Below, one piece after another: positions 53,968-62,976 of a stretch of 64,000 nucleotides of DNA. Numbering within the stretch: position 1 is the stretch's first letter; each line of letters begins with the position of its first letter. The position numbers and the translations under genes were made by a program. The notes below the pieces were generated by a model. The model had not been told where the DNA came from, made no database searches, and saw only the letters and a program-made list of their open reading frames with translations. Origin of the DNA: Flavobacterium azizsancarii (GTDB lineage Bacteria; Bacteroidota; Bacteroidia; Flavobacteriales; Flavobacteriaceae); assembly GCF_027980145.1 (NCBI RefSeq), contig NZ_JAMZNK010000014.1, positions 1 through 64,000 of the forward strand, given 5' to 3'.

Positions 53968-55569
53968 ATGAAAAAAACGATATTATCAATACTAGCTTTT
54001 TCTCTAATTGCAGTTTCATGCAGTGATTTTATTGAAAAAGACCAAAGAGGAACTCAAACTTTAGAAAACTACTTTAAGACCGCACAGGAATGTGAAAACT
54101 ATGCCAATGAATTAACACAAAGATTATTACTGGCAAAGGATTGGTATGCTTTGGTTGCACCAAGAGTGACCAACGAAATGTCTACCGATGATGCCTGGAT
54201 GGGAAACACAGGACAGGATAATAGTGCACACAGACCAGCTTCGCAATATTTGATTACACCGGATAATATGGGAGATATGAACAGTATTTATACAGCGCAT
54301 TATTACACCATTCAATCGGCAAATATTGGTTTAGAGAAAATGGCGGTTTCGCCAATTTCTGATGCTCAGAAAAATCAGTATATGGGCGAATCCTTATTTG
54401 TTCGTGCGTATTGTTATTATGAATTAGTGAACCTTTTTGGAGCGATTCCTTTGTATACAAAATCACTTGGAACCGCAGATTTAAAACTCCAACGCAGTCC
54501 TGCTGTAGAAGTTTACGCTCAAATTGAAGCTGATCTTAAAGAATCTGCTTCAAAATTAGAAAATACTCCCGTAGCAAGAAACGGAAGAATCAATAAATGG
54601 GCGGCTTATGCTTTATTGGCACGTGTTTCCTTATTTCAGGAAAAATGGGCAGAAGCCAGATTGTACTCCAACAAAGTAATTACAGAAGGGCCTTTTGCTT
54701 TAGAAACGGATTTCATTAATATCTGGAATGTGAACAATCATAACGGTGTTGAATCTATTTTAGAAGCGCAATCTTCATCTGTACAAGACAAAGATTTGGG
54801 AGCTGCTTTACCAACTTTGGCAGGGGCCAGAGGAGAAGACAAGAAAAATTTTCCAAGTAATGATACCAAGGATGTTCTTGATGGATGGGGATGGTGTATG
54901 CCAACCAGCGATCTTGAAAATGCCTACCTTTCTGAAAATGATATAATTCGCCGCAGAAGTACCATTACAAAATGGGGAGAAGCCGCTTACGGTGATGAGG
55001 TTTTAAACCCGACCCATAAATTCAGTTTAAATGATAATAAATCAGGACGTATTATTCGTAAATATTATATCCCTGTAGCTACGCGCCGTGCGTTAGATAA
55101 AAAAGACAATCATTTACCATTGAATATTCCGTTGATTCGTTTGGCAGAGATGTATTTAACTAGAGCAGAAGCAAGTTATCATACTGGAGCAGATGCTTTG
55201 GGAGATATCAATATTATCAGAGCCCGTGTAAAATTGGATCCTAAAACTGGATTATCAGGACCAACATTACTGCGACAAATCTACAAAGAACGTCGTCTGG
55301 AACTGGCTTTCGAAGGATTGCGTTTGTTTGACATCCGTCGTGAAAAAGATCCCAATACAGGAAGACCGGTTATCGAATCCTTAATGGGGCCTAACGGAAC
55401 TTTTGTACAATACAATCTAAGTTCTACAGATCCTTATGAAACAACCAATTTAAGGGAACCTCAGGATAAAGGAATCAATTTTAATCCTGCAAAACACTTA
55501 TTGTGGCCAATACCACAGTTAGAAATTGATTTAAGTGGAGGAGTAATAACTCAAAACCCTAATTATTAA
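53968..55569 (+). CDS. SusD-like lipoprotein of the second PUL
   Basis: A 533-residue SusD/RagB lipoprotein with lipobox C18 (AVSC) and SDFIEKDQRGTQTLENYF, the common opening of the family. Helical repeats (SLFVRAYCYYELVNLFGAIPLY; WAAYALLARVSLFQEKWAEA) and the C-terminal LIRLAEMYLTRAEASYHTG and ERRLELAFEGLRLFDIRR segments fit. It caps the SusC partner. The GH30 gene starts two bases after its stop, so they are tightly coupled. Confidence 0.93.
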   Translation: MKKTILSILAFSLIAVSCSDFIEKDQRGTQTLENYFKTAQECENYANELTQRLLLAKDWYALVAPRVTNEMSTDDAWMGNTGQDNSAHRPASQYLITPDNMGDMNSIYTAHYYTIQSANIGLEKMAVSPISDAQKNQYMGESLFVRAYCYYELVNLFGAIPLYTKSLGTADLKLQRSPAVEVYAQIEADLKESASKLENTPVARNGRINKWAAYALLARVSLFQEKWAEARLYSNKVITEGPFALETDFINIWNVNNHNGVESILEAQSSSVQDKDLGAALPTLAGARGEDKKNFPSNDTKDVLDGWGWCMPTSDLENAYLSENDIIRRRSTITKWGEAAYGDEVLNPTHKFSLNDNKSGRIIRKYYIPVATRRALDKKDNHLPLNIPLIRLAEMYLTRAEASYHTGADALGDINIIRARVKLDPKTGLSGPTLLRQIYKERRLELAFEGLRLFDIRREKDPNTGRPVIESLMGPNGTFVQYNLSSTDPYETTNLREPQDKGINFNPAKHLLWPIPQLEIDLSGGVITQNPNY

Positions 55570-55570
55570 A

Positions 55571-57208
55571 ATGAGATTAATAAACAATAATAAAGTAAGT
55601 CTGCTATGTGCAGGCTTACTTTTAGCTAACTTATTTTTAGTAAGCTGTGATTCAGAAAACAACGGAAATTCAGATACTGAGAATACTACAGCTGAATTGA
55701 GTATTAATCTGGATGCCAATCTTCAAACGATGGAAAGCTTTGGCGCTTCTGATGCGTGGCAATGTAATTTTATTGGTAAAAATTGGCCTTCGGATAAAAA
55801 AAATAAAATCGCCGATTTACTATTCAGTAAGGAGCTTGATGCAGAAGGAAATCCAAAAGGAATTGGATTATCATTATGGCGTTTCAATCTTGGTTCAGGA
55901 AGTGCAGAACAAGGCGAAGCAAGTGATATTACAGATGAGTGGCGACGTACAGAATGTTTTACCACTGATGGAATTAGCTATAATATGAACAAACAAGCCG
56001 GTCAGGTTTGGTTTATGAAAGCAGCCAGAGAACGTGGTTTAGAGAAATTGCTGGCTTTCGCCAACAGTGCGCCGGTGTATTTAACACAAAACGGAAAAGC
56101 ACATGCATCGATTAAAGAGTTTTATAATCTAAAAGATGGAAAATGGTCAGATTTAGCTGATTTCTGGACCACTTCTTTAGATAAACTAAAATCAGAGCAA
56201 GGTTTAACAATCGATTATGTATCTCCGTTTAATGAGCCACAATACGAATGGGACGGTTCAGGACAAGAGGGTTCGCCGGCAACCAATACTAATATCTACA
56301 GTTTTGTAAAAGTTTTATCTCCAAAATTACAGTCAAAAGGATTGAGTTCTGAGATTGTAGTAGGAGAAACAGCCGCTTACGAGCATTTATATAAAACCGT
56401 TTCAGGTAAAGAAAGCAGATCGAATCAAATCGATTATTTCTTTGGGGTAAATTCGGCTAAAAATATTGCAGGATTACCCAACGTAAAGAAAACCATTTCA
56501 GGACACAGCTATTGGCAGGCATGGCCTTTGACAGAATTGGTATATTCAAGACAATTGGCTGGAACAAAAACGCAATCAGTGGCAGGTTTAAGCCTTTGGT
56601 CATCAGAGTATTGTGTTTTAGAAACTCCGGGAACAACTGAATTACCGGGTGGAGCAGGTCCGGGAAGGGATCTTGGGATTCAGACCGCACTTTGGACTGC
56701 ACGTATTATTAGCACTGACATTGCTGTTGGGGGAGTTTCGTCATGGCAATGGTGGACGGCGATTAGCCGTGGAGATTATAAAGACGGATTAATTCATGTT
56801 GATGACGGTTCAAGCAACGGAGCAGGAAATGCGGATTATTGCAAAAACGACGGTTATGTCAGAGATGCTAAAACACTTTGGGCTTTAGGAAACTTCTCGT
56901 TTTTCGTAAAACCAGGAATGGTAAGAGTTCAGGTTCCAAGCGTAGATAATGCCACTTCGGTGAATGGTGTAATGATAACTGCATACAAAGATGCCGCAAC
57001 AAAAAAATTAGTAGTTGTAGCAGTTAACGTTGGCAAATCGGGAAAAGCCTATAAAATGAATCTTTCAGGTGGTGCTTTAACAGATAATAAACTAACGCCT
57101 TATACAACTTCTGACGCCTTGAGTTTGAAAAAAGGAACTGCTGTAGAGGCTACTAATTTTGAAATTCCGGCCAGGTCAATTGTGACTTATGTGGGGAGTT
57201 ATAAATAA
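55571..57208 (+). CDS. GH30 glycoside hydrolase, lipoprotein
   Basis: A 545-residue family 30 glycoside hydrolase with a lipobox at C26 (LVSC), so it is probably anchored at the outer membrane. Catalytic residues are E222 in SPFNEPQ (acid/base) and E346 in LWSSEYCVLE (nucleophile). The N-terminal MESFGASDAWQCNFIGKNW and WRFNLGSGSAEQG segments frame the barrel, and a C-terminal beta-sandwich (about 460-545) completes the fold. GH30 includes endo-beta-1,6-galactanases, glucanases and xylanases. With GH2, GH27 and GH43 neighbours, a beta-1,6-galactanase is a reasonable guess. A close paralogue is next door; only this copy has the lipid anchor. Confidence 0.85.
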   Translation: MRLINNNKVSLLCAGLLLANLFLVSCDSENNGNSDTENTTAELSINLDANLQTMESFGASDAWQCNFIGKNWPSDKKNKIADLLFSKELDAEGNPKGIGLSLWRFNLGSGSAEQGEASDITDEWRRTECFTTDGISYNMNKQAGQVWFMKAARERGLEKLLAFANSAPVYLTQNGKAHASIKEFYNLKDGKWSDLADFWTTSLDKLKSEQGLTIDYVSPFNEPQYEWDGSGQEGSPATNTNIYSFVKVLSPKLQSKGLSSEIVVGETAAYEHLYKTVSGKESRSNQIDYFFGVNSAKNIAGLPNVKKTISGHSYWQAWPLTELVYSRQLAGTKTQSVAGLSLWSSEYCVLETPGTTELPGGAGPGRDLGIQTALWTARIISTDIAVGGVSSWQWWTAISRGDYKDGLIHVDDGSSNGAGNADYCKNDGYVRDAKTLWALGNFSFFVKPGMVRVQVPSVDNATSVNGVMITAYKDAATKKLVVVAVNVGKSGKAYKMNLSGGALTDNKLTPYTTSDALSLKKGTAVEATNFEIPARSIVTYVGSYK

Positions 57209-57212
57209 GAGT

Positions 57213-57320
57213 AAAAATTAACCGCAAGGACACAAAGAAAGACCGCAAAAGTTCGCAAAACTGATAATAAACTTTGCGAACCTTGCAAAAACTTAGCGCG
57301 CTAGCGGTTGAAAAACAAAA
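57213..57320. repeat. inverted repeat between the two GH30 genes
   Basis: GTTCGCAAA (57251-57259) pairs with TTTGCGAAC (57273-57281), and AACCGCAAGG near 57219 pairs loosely with GCTAGCGGTT near 57301. The sequence GGACACAAAG resembles the 25-bp units at 43877-44137. It is non-coding and may modify expression between the two paralogous enzymes. Confidence 0.55.
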
Positions 57321-57327
57321 AGAATAA

Positions 57328-58914
57328 ATGAGAAAAGTATACATCTCGCTTTTATTGGTCATGGGTTCGCTGTCATATGCACAGCGAACCGTAACCATTA
57401 GCACGGATAATGTAGTGCAAACCATGGATGGTTTTGGTGGTTCTGATGCCTGGAGATGCCAGTTTGTAGGTAAAAATTGGCCGGATCAAAAAAAGAATGC
57501 TATGGCAGATTTGCTTTTTAGTAAAGAAATTGACGCACAGGGAAATCCTAAAGGAATCGGGCTTTCGATCTGGAGATTTAATCTGGGATCAGGAAGCACA
57601 GAACAAGGCGAAAAAAGTAAAGTTTCAGACCAATGGAGAAGAAGTGAATCTTTTCTGCAAGCTGACGGAACTTACGATTTCAATAAACAAGAAGGACAAA
57701 GATGGTTTTTGCAAGCGGCGAAAAAACGTGGTGTCGAAAAATTCCTGATTTTTACCAATAGTCCGCCGGTTTATATGACCAGAAACGGATTATCATTTGC
57801 AAGTCAAAAGAATAAACTGAATCTAAAAGACGGTGCAATTCCAAAATTTACCGATTTTTTAGTTCAAAGTATTCAGGGTTTGGAAAAGAAAGAAGGAATT
57901 AAATTTGACTATATAAGTCCAATTAATGAACCACAATGGGAGTGGATGCCAAAAGACGGCGATACCAATAGCCAGGAAGGAACTCCGGCTACGAATCAGG
58001 AAATTTATGATTTGACCAAATCACTTTCAGGAAAACTCAAAGCCAATAAAATGAGTACAGAAATCGTCATTGCTGAAGCCGCCCAAATCGATTATTTATA
58101 TGAAAATGTAAATAACGAAAACCGCGACAAGCAAATCGATTATTTCTTTGGAAAAACAAAAACAAACGTTTCAAAATTACCGAATGTAAAAACCGTTATT
58201 TTAGGACACAGTTATTTTACTACCTGGCCAATCGAGAAACAAGTTTTAAGCCGAAAATTAATTGCAGCGAACATTAAACAAAATCCGGGACTAAAATATT
58301 GGCAGTCTGAATATTGTATCTTAGAAAATCCCGGAGAAGCAGAGATTCCGGGAGGCTCAGGAGGAGGCAGGGATTTAGGAATGCAAACCGCTTTGTTTGT
58401 AGCACGTTTGATTCATAATGATATTGCCGTTGCCAATGCCGCTTCGTGGCAATGGTGGACATCGATCACCCGAGTAGATTATAAAGACGGTTTGATTTAT
58501 CTCGACGATGGCAAAAGCAACGGAGGAACAGCGCCGGATTATGTGAAGAATGACGGTGAATTTCACGATTCAAAATTGCTTTGGGCTTTAGGAAATTATT
58601 CTTTGTTCGTACGTCCAGGAATGCTGAGAGTCGATATTCCCAACCAAAATGATCTTGAGGCTGCAAAAGATGTAATGTTAACCGCTTACAAAGATGTCGA
58701 AAACAAAAAGCTAATCGTAGTTGCCATAAATTGTGGGAAATCAGCCCAAAAATACAAGTTTGACTTATCGAAAGGAGTAATAAAAAATGATGTATTTACG
58801 CCTTATACAACTTCTGATACTTCAAATTTAAAAAGAGGAAATAGCCAGAAAATCGATAATCTCGAAATTCCCGCAAAATCGATAGTGACTTTTGTGGGGG
58901 AGATGGAGTATTAG
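57328..58914 (+). CDS. GH30 glycoside hydrolase, secreted paralogue
   Basis: A 528-residue family 30 enzyme very similar to the preceding one over its whole length. Here the N-terminus is a standard signal peptide (MRKVYISLLLVMGSLSYAQ) without lipobox, so it should be periplasmic or secreted rather than anchored. Catalytic acids are E201 in SPINEPQ and E328 in YWQSEYCILE. The motif MDGFGGSDAWRCQFVGKNW matches the paralogue. The duplication gives an anchored and a soluble form of what looks like the same activity, and may split surface and periplasmic steps. Substrate as for the first copy. Confidence 0.85.
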   Translation: MRKVYISLLLVMGSLSYAQRTVTISTDNVVQTMDGFGGSDAWRCQFVGKNWPDQKKNAMADLLFSKEIDAQGNPKGIGLSIWRFNLGSGSTEQGEKSKVSDQWRRSESFLQADGTYDFNKQEGQRWFLQAAKKRGVEKFLIFTNSPPVYMTRNGLSFASQKNKLNLKDGAIPKFTDFLVQSIQGLEKKEGIKFDYISPINEPQWEWMPKDGDTNSQEGTPATNQEIYDLTKSLSGKLKANKMSTEIVIAEAAQIDYLYENVNNENRDKQIDYFFGKTKTNVSKLPNVKTVILGHSYFTTWPIEKQVLSRKLIAANIKQNPGLKYWQSEYCILENPGEAEIPGGSGGGRDLGMQTALFVARLIHNDIAVANAASWQWWTSITRVDYKDGLIYLDDGKSNGGTAPDYVKNDGEFHDSKLLWALGNYSLFVRPGMLRVDIPNQNDLEAAKDVMLTAYKDVENKKLIVVAINCGKSAQKYKFDLSKGVIKNDVFTPYTTSDTSNLKRGNSQKIDNLEIPAKSIVTFVGEMEY

Positions 58915-59012
58915 TTTTCAGTCATAGTTCAAACTTGAAACTTGAAACTTGAAACAAAAAAATAACAACTAAAAAATAACAAAAGCTTAGCAACTTAGAA
59001 CCTTAAAAAAAA

Positions 59013-61433
59013 ATGTTTAAAAAAAAGATCTTACTACCCGTATTTCTCTTTTCGTGTTTGTCTGCATTCAGTCAGATCTCGTTTGGAGATTCAAAGAAAA
59101 TCAATAACAACTGGAAGTTCAATCTTCAGGATACTCCGGAGGCTCAAAAACAAGCTTACGACGATAGCAAATGGCAATCAGTAAGTGTACCGCATGACTG
59201 GAGCGTAAAAGGACAATTGAGCCCAACTTTGGCAAGTTGTACCGGTTACTTGCCCGGCGGAATTGGCTGGTACCGCAAATCGGTTACGATTCCTCAAAAT
59301 AAAACAGGCGAAAAAGTATATTTATATTTTGAAGGAGTGTACAACAGAAGCGAAGTTTTTATCAACGGGCATTCATTAGGGAAACGTCCAAATGGTTATA
59401 TTTCTTTTGCTTATGATGCCACGCCGTATGTAAAATATGGTGGAGAAAACACCATTTCGGTTCGTGTAGATCACAGTCAGAGTGCTGATTCAAGATGGTA
59501 CACAGGATCAGGAATTTATCGTGATGTCTGGTTGGTATATTCAAATCCGGTTCATATTGCACAATGGGGAGTTTATGCCTATCCTGAAGTAAAAAAAGGA
59601 AGAGGAACGTTGAATGTGGAGGTTGAGGTAGAAAATGGTTCAGCTGTAAAATCAACTCTTACCGTTATCAATGAACTGATCTCAAAAGACGGAAAATCTG
59701 TTGAAAAATCTTCTACTAAAGTAGACGTTGCTGCGAACAAAAACGAAAAAATCTCGACTAAAATAAATGTAAAAGATCCACAATTATGGGATTTAGAAAA
59801 TCCGAATTTATATCAGCTTAAAACAACTGTTTTCAAAGACGGAAAACTAATAGATGAAACGGTTACGAAAACAGGTTTCAGAGATTTCAAATTCGATTCC
59901 AACAATGGTTTTGCATTAAACGGAAAATGGATGAAGATGAAAGGGGTTTGTTTACACCATGACGCAGGAGTTTTAGGATCTGCAGTACCAAGAGAAGTTT
60001 GGGAAACAAGATTGAAAACACTAAAAGAAATAGGTGTAAATGCCATTCGTACGAGCCACAATCCGCAAGCCCCGGTTTTCTACGAACTTTGCGATGAGTT
60101 AGGATTATTGGTTTTAAACGAAGCTTATGATGAATGGGAATTCCCAAAACGTAAATGGCTGGAAGGCTGGAATTACGGAACTCCGGGATTCGAAGGCACG
60201 TTTGATATTTTTGCAGACTACGGCGAAAAAGATCTTGAAGATTTTGTGCGCCGTGACAGAAACCATCTTTCGGTTTTTGCATGGAGTATTGGTAATGAAG
60301 TAGATTATCCAAATGATCCGTATTCTCATCCGGTTCTGGACAAAGGAAAAGAAGGTTTTGGACAAGCGGCTTATGGCGGTTATAAAAAAGATGCTCCGGA
60401 TGCGATGCGTCTTGGAGTAATTGCAAAACGTTTGGTTGCTGCAGTAAAAAAATACGATGAATCACGTCCAACAACTGCAGGCTTAGCGGGTGTTGCGATG
60501 TCGAACGAAACAGAATATCCAGGAGTTTTAGACATTACAGGATACAATTATACCGAAAGTAAATACCAATCAGATCACGAAAAATATCCAAACAGAGTTA
60601 TTTTTGGAAGTGAAAATGTGCACGATATGGAACCTTGGTTGGCGGTAAAAAACAACAAACATATCTTCGGTCAATTCTTATGGACAGGGATCGATTATTT
60701 AGGAGAATCAGGAAGATGGCCTTCAAGAGGATTTTATTCAGGATTGGTTGATTTTGCGGGAGTAATCAAACCTAGAGGATATTTCCGTCAGTCACTTTGG
60801 TCAGATAAACCAATGACTTATGTCGGAACTTATCCATTAAAAGATGTAAAAGATATTTCTAAAGATGCATGGGCCATCTGGAATTATACTCAAGGTGAAA
60901 AAATCCGAGTAGTAGTGTATACCAATGCAGCAAAAGCCCGTTTAGAATTAAACGGAAAAGTAGTTGGTGAGACAAAAGCATACGACCAAAAAACAGGAAT
61001 TATCTATTGGGATATTCCATTTGCTGCAGGAAAATTGGAAGCGGTTGGTTTAAGCAAAGATGATAAGGAAGTAAGCAGATATTCGATTACAACAACTCAA
61101 CAACCTGTTGAATTGGCAATTGCAGATAAAAACATCATCATTACAAAAGACAAAGGAGTTGCTAAAATCATGGTTCAGGTTCAGGATCAAAATGGTTTGC
61201 CGGTAATGCTTTCAGACAATGAAGTAACGTGTACTATCACCGGTCCCGGAGTTTTATTAGGACTGGAAGCTGGAAACAACAGCGATATGACGGATTATAC
61301 TGATAACGTTCAGAGAGTGTATCACGGTCATATTGCAGCCTATATTCAGGCAACCGGAGAAGCGCAGCCGATAAAAGTAACGTTTACAAGTCAATGGTTA
61401 AAACCGGTTGAGGTTACGATAAATGTAAAATAA
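59013..61433 (+). CDS. GH2 family glycoside hydrolase, beta-galactosidase-like
   Basis: An 806-residue family 2 enzyme with a signal peptide (about 1-20). The order is a jelly-roll sugar-binding domain (about 25-180), an Ig-like domain (about 185-285), a TIM barrel (about 290-600) and C-terminal beta domains. The acid/base is E429 in SIGNEVDYPND and the nucleophile is E534 in FGSENVHDM. The segment IFGQFLWTGIDYLGESGRWPSRG is typical of Bacteroidota beta-galactosidases. It would remove terminal beta-galactose from oligosaccharides imported by SusCD. Other beta-linked sugars cannot be excluded. Confidence 0.88.
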   Translation: MFKKKILLPVFLFSCLSAFSQISFGDSKKINNNWKFNLQDTPEAQKQAYDDSKWQSVSVPHDWSVKGQLSPTLASCTGYLPGGIGWYRKSVTIPQNKTGEKVYLYFEGVYNRSEVFINGHSLGKRPNGYISFAYDATPYVKYGGENTISVRVDHSQSADSRWYTGSGIYRDVWLVYSNPVHIAQWGVYAYPEVKKGRGTLNVEVEVENGSAVKSTLTVINELISKDGKSVEKSSTKVDVAANKNEKISTKINVKDPQLWDLENPNLYQLKTTVFKDGKLIDETVTKTGFRDFKFDSNNGFALNGKWMKMKGVCLHHDAGVLGSAVPREVWETRLKTLKEIGVNAIRTSHNPQAPVFYELCDELGLLVLNEAYDEWEFPKRKWLEGWNYGTPGFEGTFDIFADYGEKDLEDFVRRDRNHLSVFAWSIGNEVDYPNDPYSHPVLDKGKEGFGQAAYGGYKKDAPDAMRLGVIAKRLVAAVKKYDESRPTTAGLAGVAMSNETEYPGVLDITGYNYTESKYQSDHEKYPNRVIFGSENVHDMEPWLAVKNNKHIFGQFLWTGIDYLGESGRWPSRGFYSGLVDFAGVIKPRGYFRQSLWSDKPMTYVGTYPLKDVKDISKDAWAIWNYTQGEKIRVVVYTNAAKARLELNGKVVGETKAYDQKTGIIYWDIPFAAGKLEAVGLSKDDKEVSRYSITTTQQPVELAIADKNIIITKDKGVAKIMVQVQDQNGLPVMLSDNEVTCTITGPGVLLGLEAGNNSDMTDYTDNVQRVYHGHIAAYIQATGEAQPIKVTFTSQWLKPVEVTINVK

Positions 61434-61449
61434 GAAAATGGGAACCGAA

Positions 61450-61480
61450 GACCTAACAGGTTTTTAAAACCTGTTAGGTC
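61450..61480. repeat. 31-base perfect palindrome after the GH2 gene
   Basis: GACCTAACAGGTTTT (61450-61464) and AAAACCTGTTAGGTC (61466-61480) are exact inverted copies around one base. It begins 17 bases after the stop of the GH2 gene. It can fold as a hairpin and may act as a terminator or processing site that lowers expression of the following genes. From memory, this palindrome recurs in Flavobacterium genomes. Confidence 0.75.
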
Positions 61481-61605
61481 TAATCAATGCAATGTTATAA
61501 ATAATTAATCTGTTCACATTTTTTGTTAAGCGACAGGTTAATTGTATATACCATTCAAAAGTTTATTATATTTAAAATGTAGTATTCACATTTATTCAGA
61601 TTGAC

Positions 61606-62976
61606 ATGAAAATAAAAAATACAATTGCGCTTGCGATAGGAGTTGTTTTAGTATCGGTTTCAACCCAGGCACAAACGACAACATTCAAAAAAGGCGAATT
61701 CAAACAATGGGCACAAACGCCTCCAATGGGTTGGAATAGCTGGGATTGTTATGGTTCGACTGTCGAAGAACACGAAGTAAAAGCCAATGCCGATTATATG
61801 GTAAAAAACCTAAAAAAGTTTGGTTGGGAATATGTTGTGGTTGACATCAGATGGTTTGTAGAAAATGACAAAGCAGGAGGATACAACCAGAAAGATCCGC
61901 GTTATGTAATGGATCAGTACGGAAGATATCTACCTGCGCTAAATCGTTTTCCATCAGCAAAAGACGGACAAGGATTTAAACCTTTAGCAGATTATATTCA
62001 CAAGAAAGGATTGAAATTCGGAATTCACATCATGCGTGGAATCCCTAAAAAAGCGGTTGAAGACAAATTGCCAATAAAAGGAGCAAACGGAATCACAGCG
62101 GATCAAATCTATACGACAGCCTTGCAGTGCGAATGGTTAAGAGACAATTATACTATTGTAGCCGATAAACCCGGAGCACAGGAATATTATGATTCATTAT
62201 TTGAATTATATGCACAATGGGGCGTAGATTTTATCAAGATTGATGATTTATCAAGACCATATCACGAAGGAGAAATCAACTTAATCAGAAATGCGATTGA
62301 CAAATGCGGACGTAAAATCGTACTGAGCACATCACCGGGAGAAACTCCTATAGAAGCCGCTGCGCACGTAACAAATCATGCAAACATGTGGCGTATGGTT
62401 GATGATGTTTGGGACACTTGGCCACACATTACACATTTGATGAGTGTTGCTCAAAAATGGTACCCTTATATTGCACCCGGAGCATGGCCGGACTGTGATA
62501 TGATTCCGTTAGGGCGTATCTCGTTAAGAGGAGAACGTGGAGAAGACAGAATGTCCCGTTTGACCAAAGATGAACAATATACACTGATTACTTTCTTCAA
62601 TATCTTTAAGTCTCCTTTGTTTTTTGGTGGAGATTTACCAAGCAACGATGCTTTTACCTTATCATTATTAACCAATAAAGAAGTGGTAAAAATGCACAAA
62701 GAAAGTACAGATGTACAACAGCTTTTTCAGAAAGATGGAAAAATTGCCGTGATCTCAAAAAATCTTAAAGACGGCAGTGTTTATTTGGCATTATTCAATA
62801 TCTCAGATACTGCAACAGAAAATATTTCAGTAAATCTTTCTGACCTTGGAATTTCGGGTTCGGTTCAGGTTTCTAATCTATGGACGGGTGAAAAATCAAA
62901 TATTGCGTCGGCAGCGATTTCAGCAACACTTAAACCGCACAGTTCAGTTTTATACCAATTAAAAAGTAAAAAATAA
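61606..62976 (+). CDS. GH27 alpha-galactosidase or beta-L-arabinopyranosidase-like enzyme
   Basis: A 456-residue family 27 enzyme with a signal peptide (1 to about 22). The barrel opens PPMGWNSWDCYG (35-46). The catalytic nucleophile is D213 in DFIKIDDLS, and the acid/base by alignment with human alpha-galactosidase A is D267 in WRMVDDVWDTW. A C-terminal all-beta domain covers about 375-456. Classical members remove terminal alpha-galactose; some members remove beta-L-arabinopyranose from arabinogalactan. The nucleophile motif is IKIDD rather than LKYDNC, a variant that leaves the sugar specificity open. It overlaps the next gene at the TAATG junction. Confidence 0.85.
   Translation: MKIKNTIALAIGVVLVSVSTQAQTTTFKKGEFKQWAQTPPMGWNSWDCYGSTVEEHEVKANADYMVKNLKKFGWEYVVVDIRWFVENDKAGGYNQKDPRYVMDQYGRYLPALNRFPSAKDGQGFKPLADYIHKKGLKFGIHIMRGIPKKAVEDKLPIKGANGITADQIYTTALQCEWLRDNYTIVADKPGAQEYYDSLFELYAQWGVDFIKIDDLSRPYHEGEINLIRNAIDKCGRKIVLSTSPGETPIEAAAHVTNHANMWRMVDDVWDTWPHITHLMSVAQKWYPYIAPGAWPDCDMIPLGRISLRGERGEDRMSRLTKDEQYTLITFFNIFKSPLFFGGDLPSNDAFTLSLLTNKEVVKMHKESTDVQQLFQKDGKIAVISKNLKDGSVYLALFNISDTATENISVNLSDLGISGSVQVSNLWTGEKSNIASAAISATLKPHSSVLYQLKSKK

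Noticed and set aside
58933-58953. Three copies of ACTTGAA
   Set aside because: A short 7-base tandem repeat before the GH2 gene, too small to interpret.
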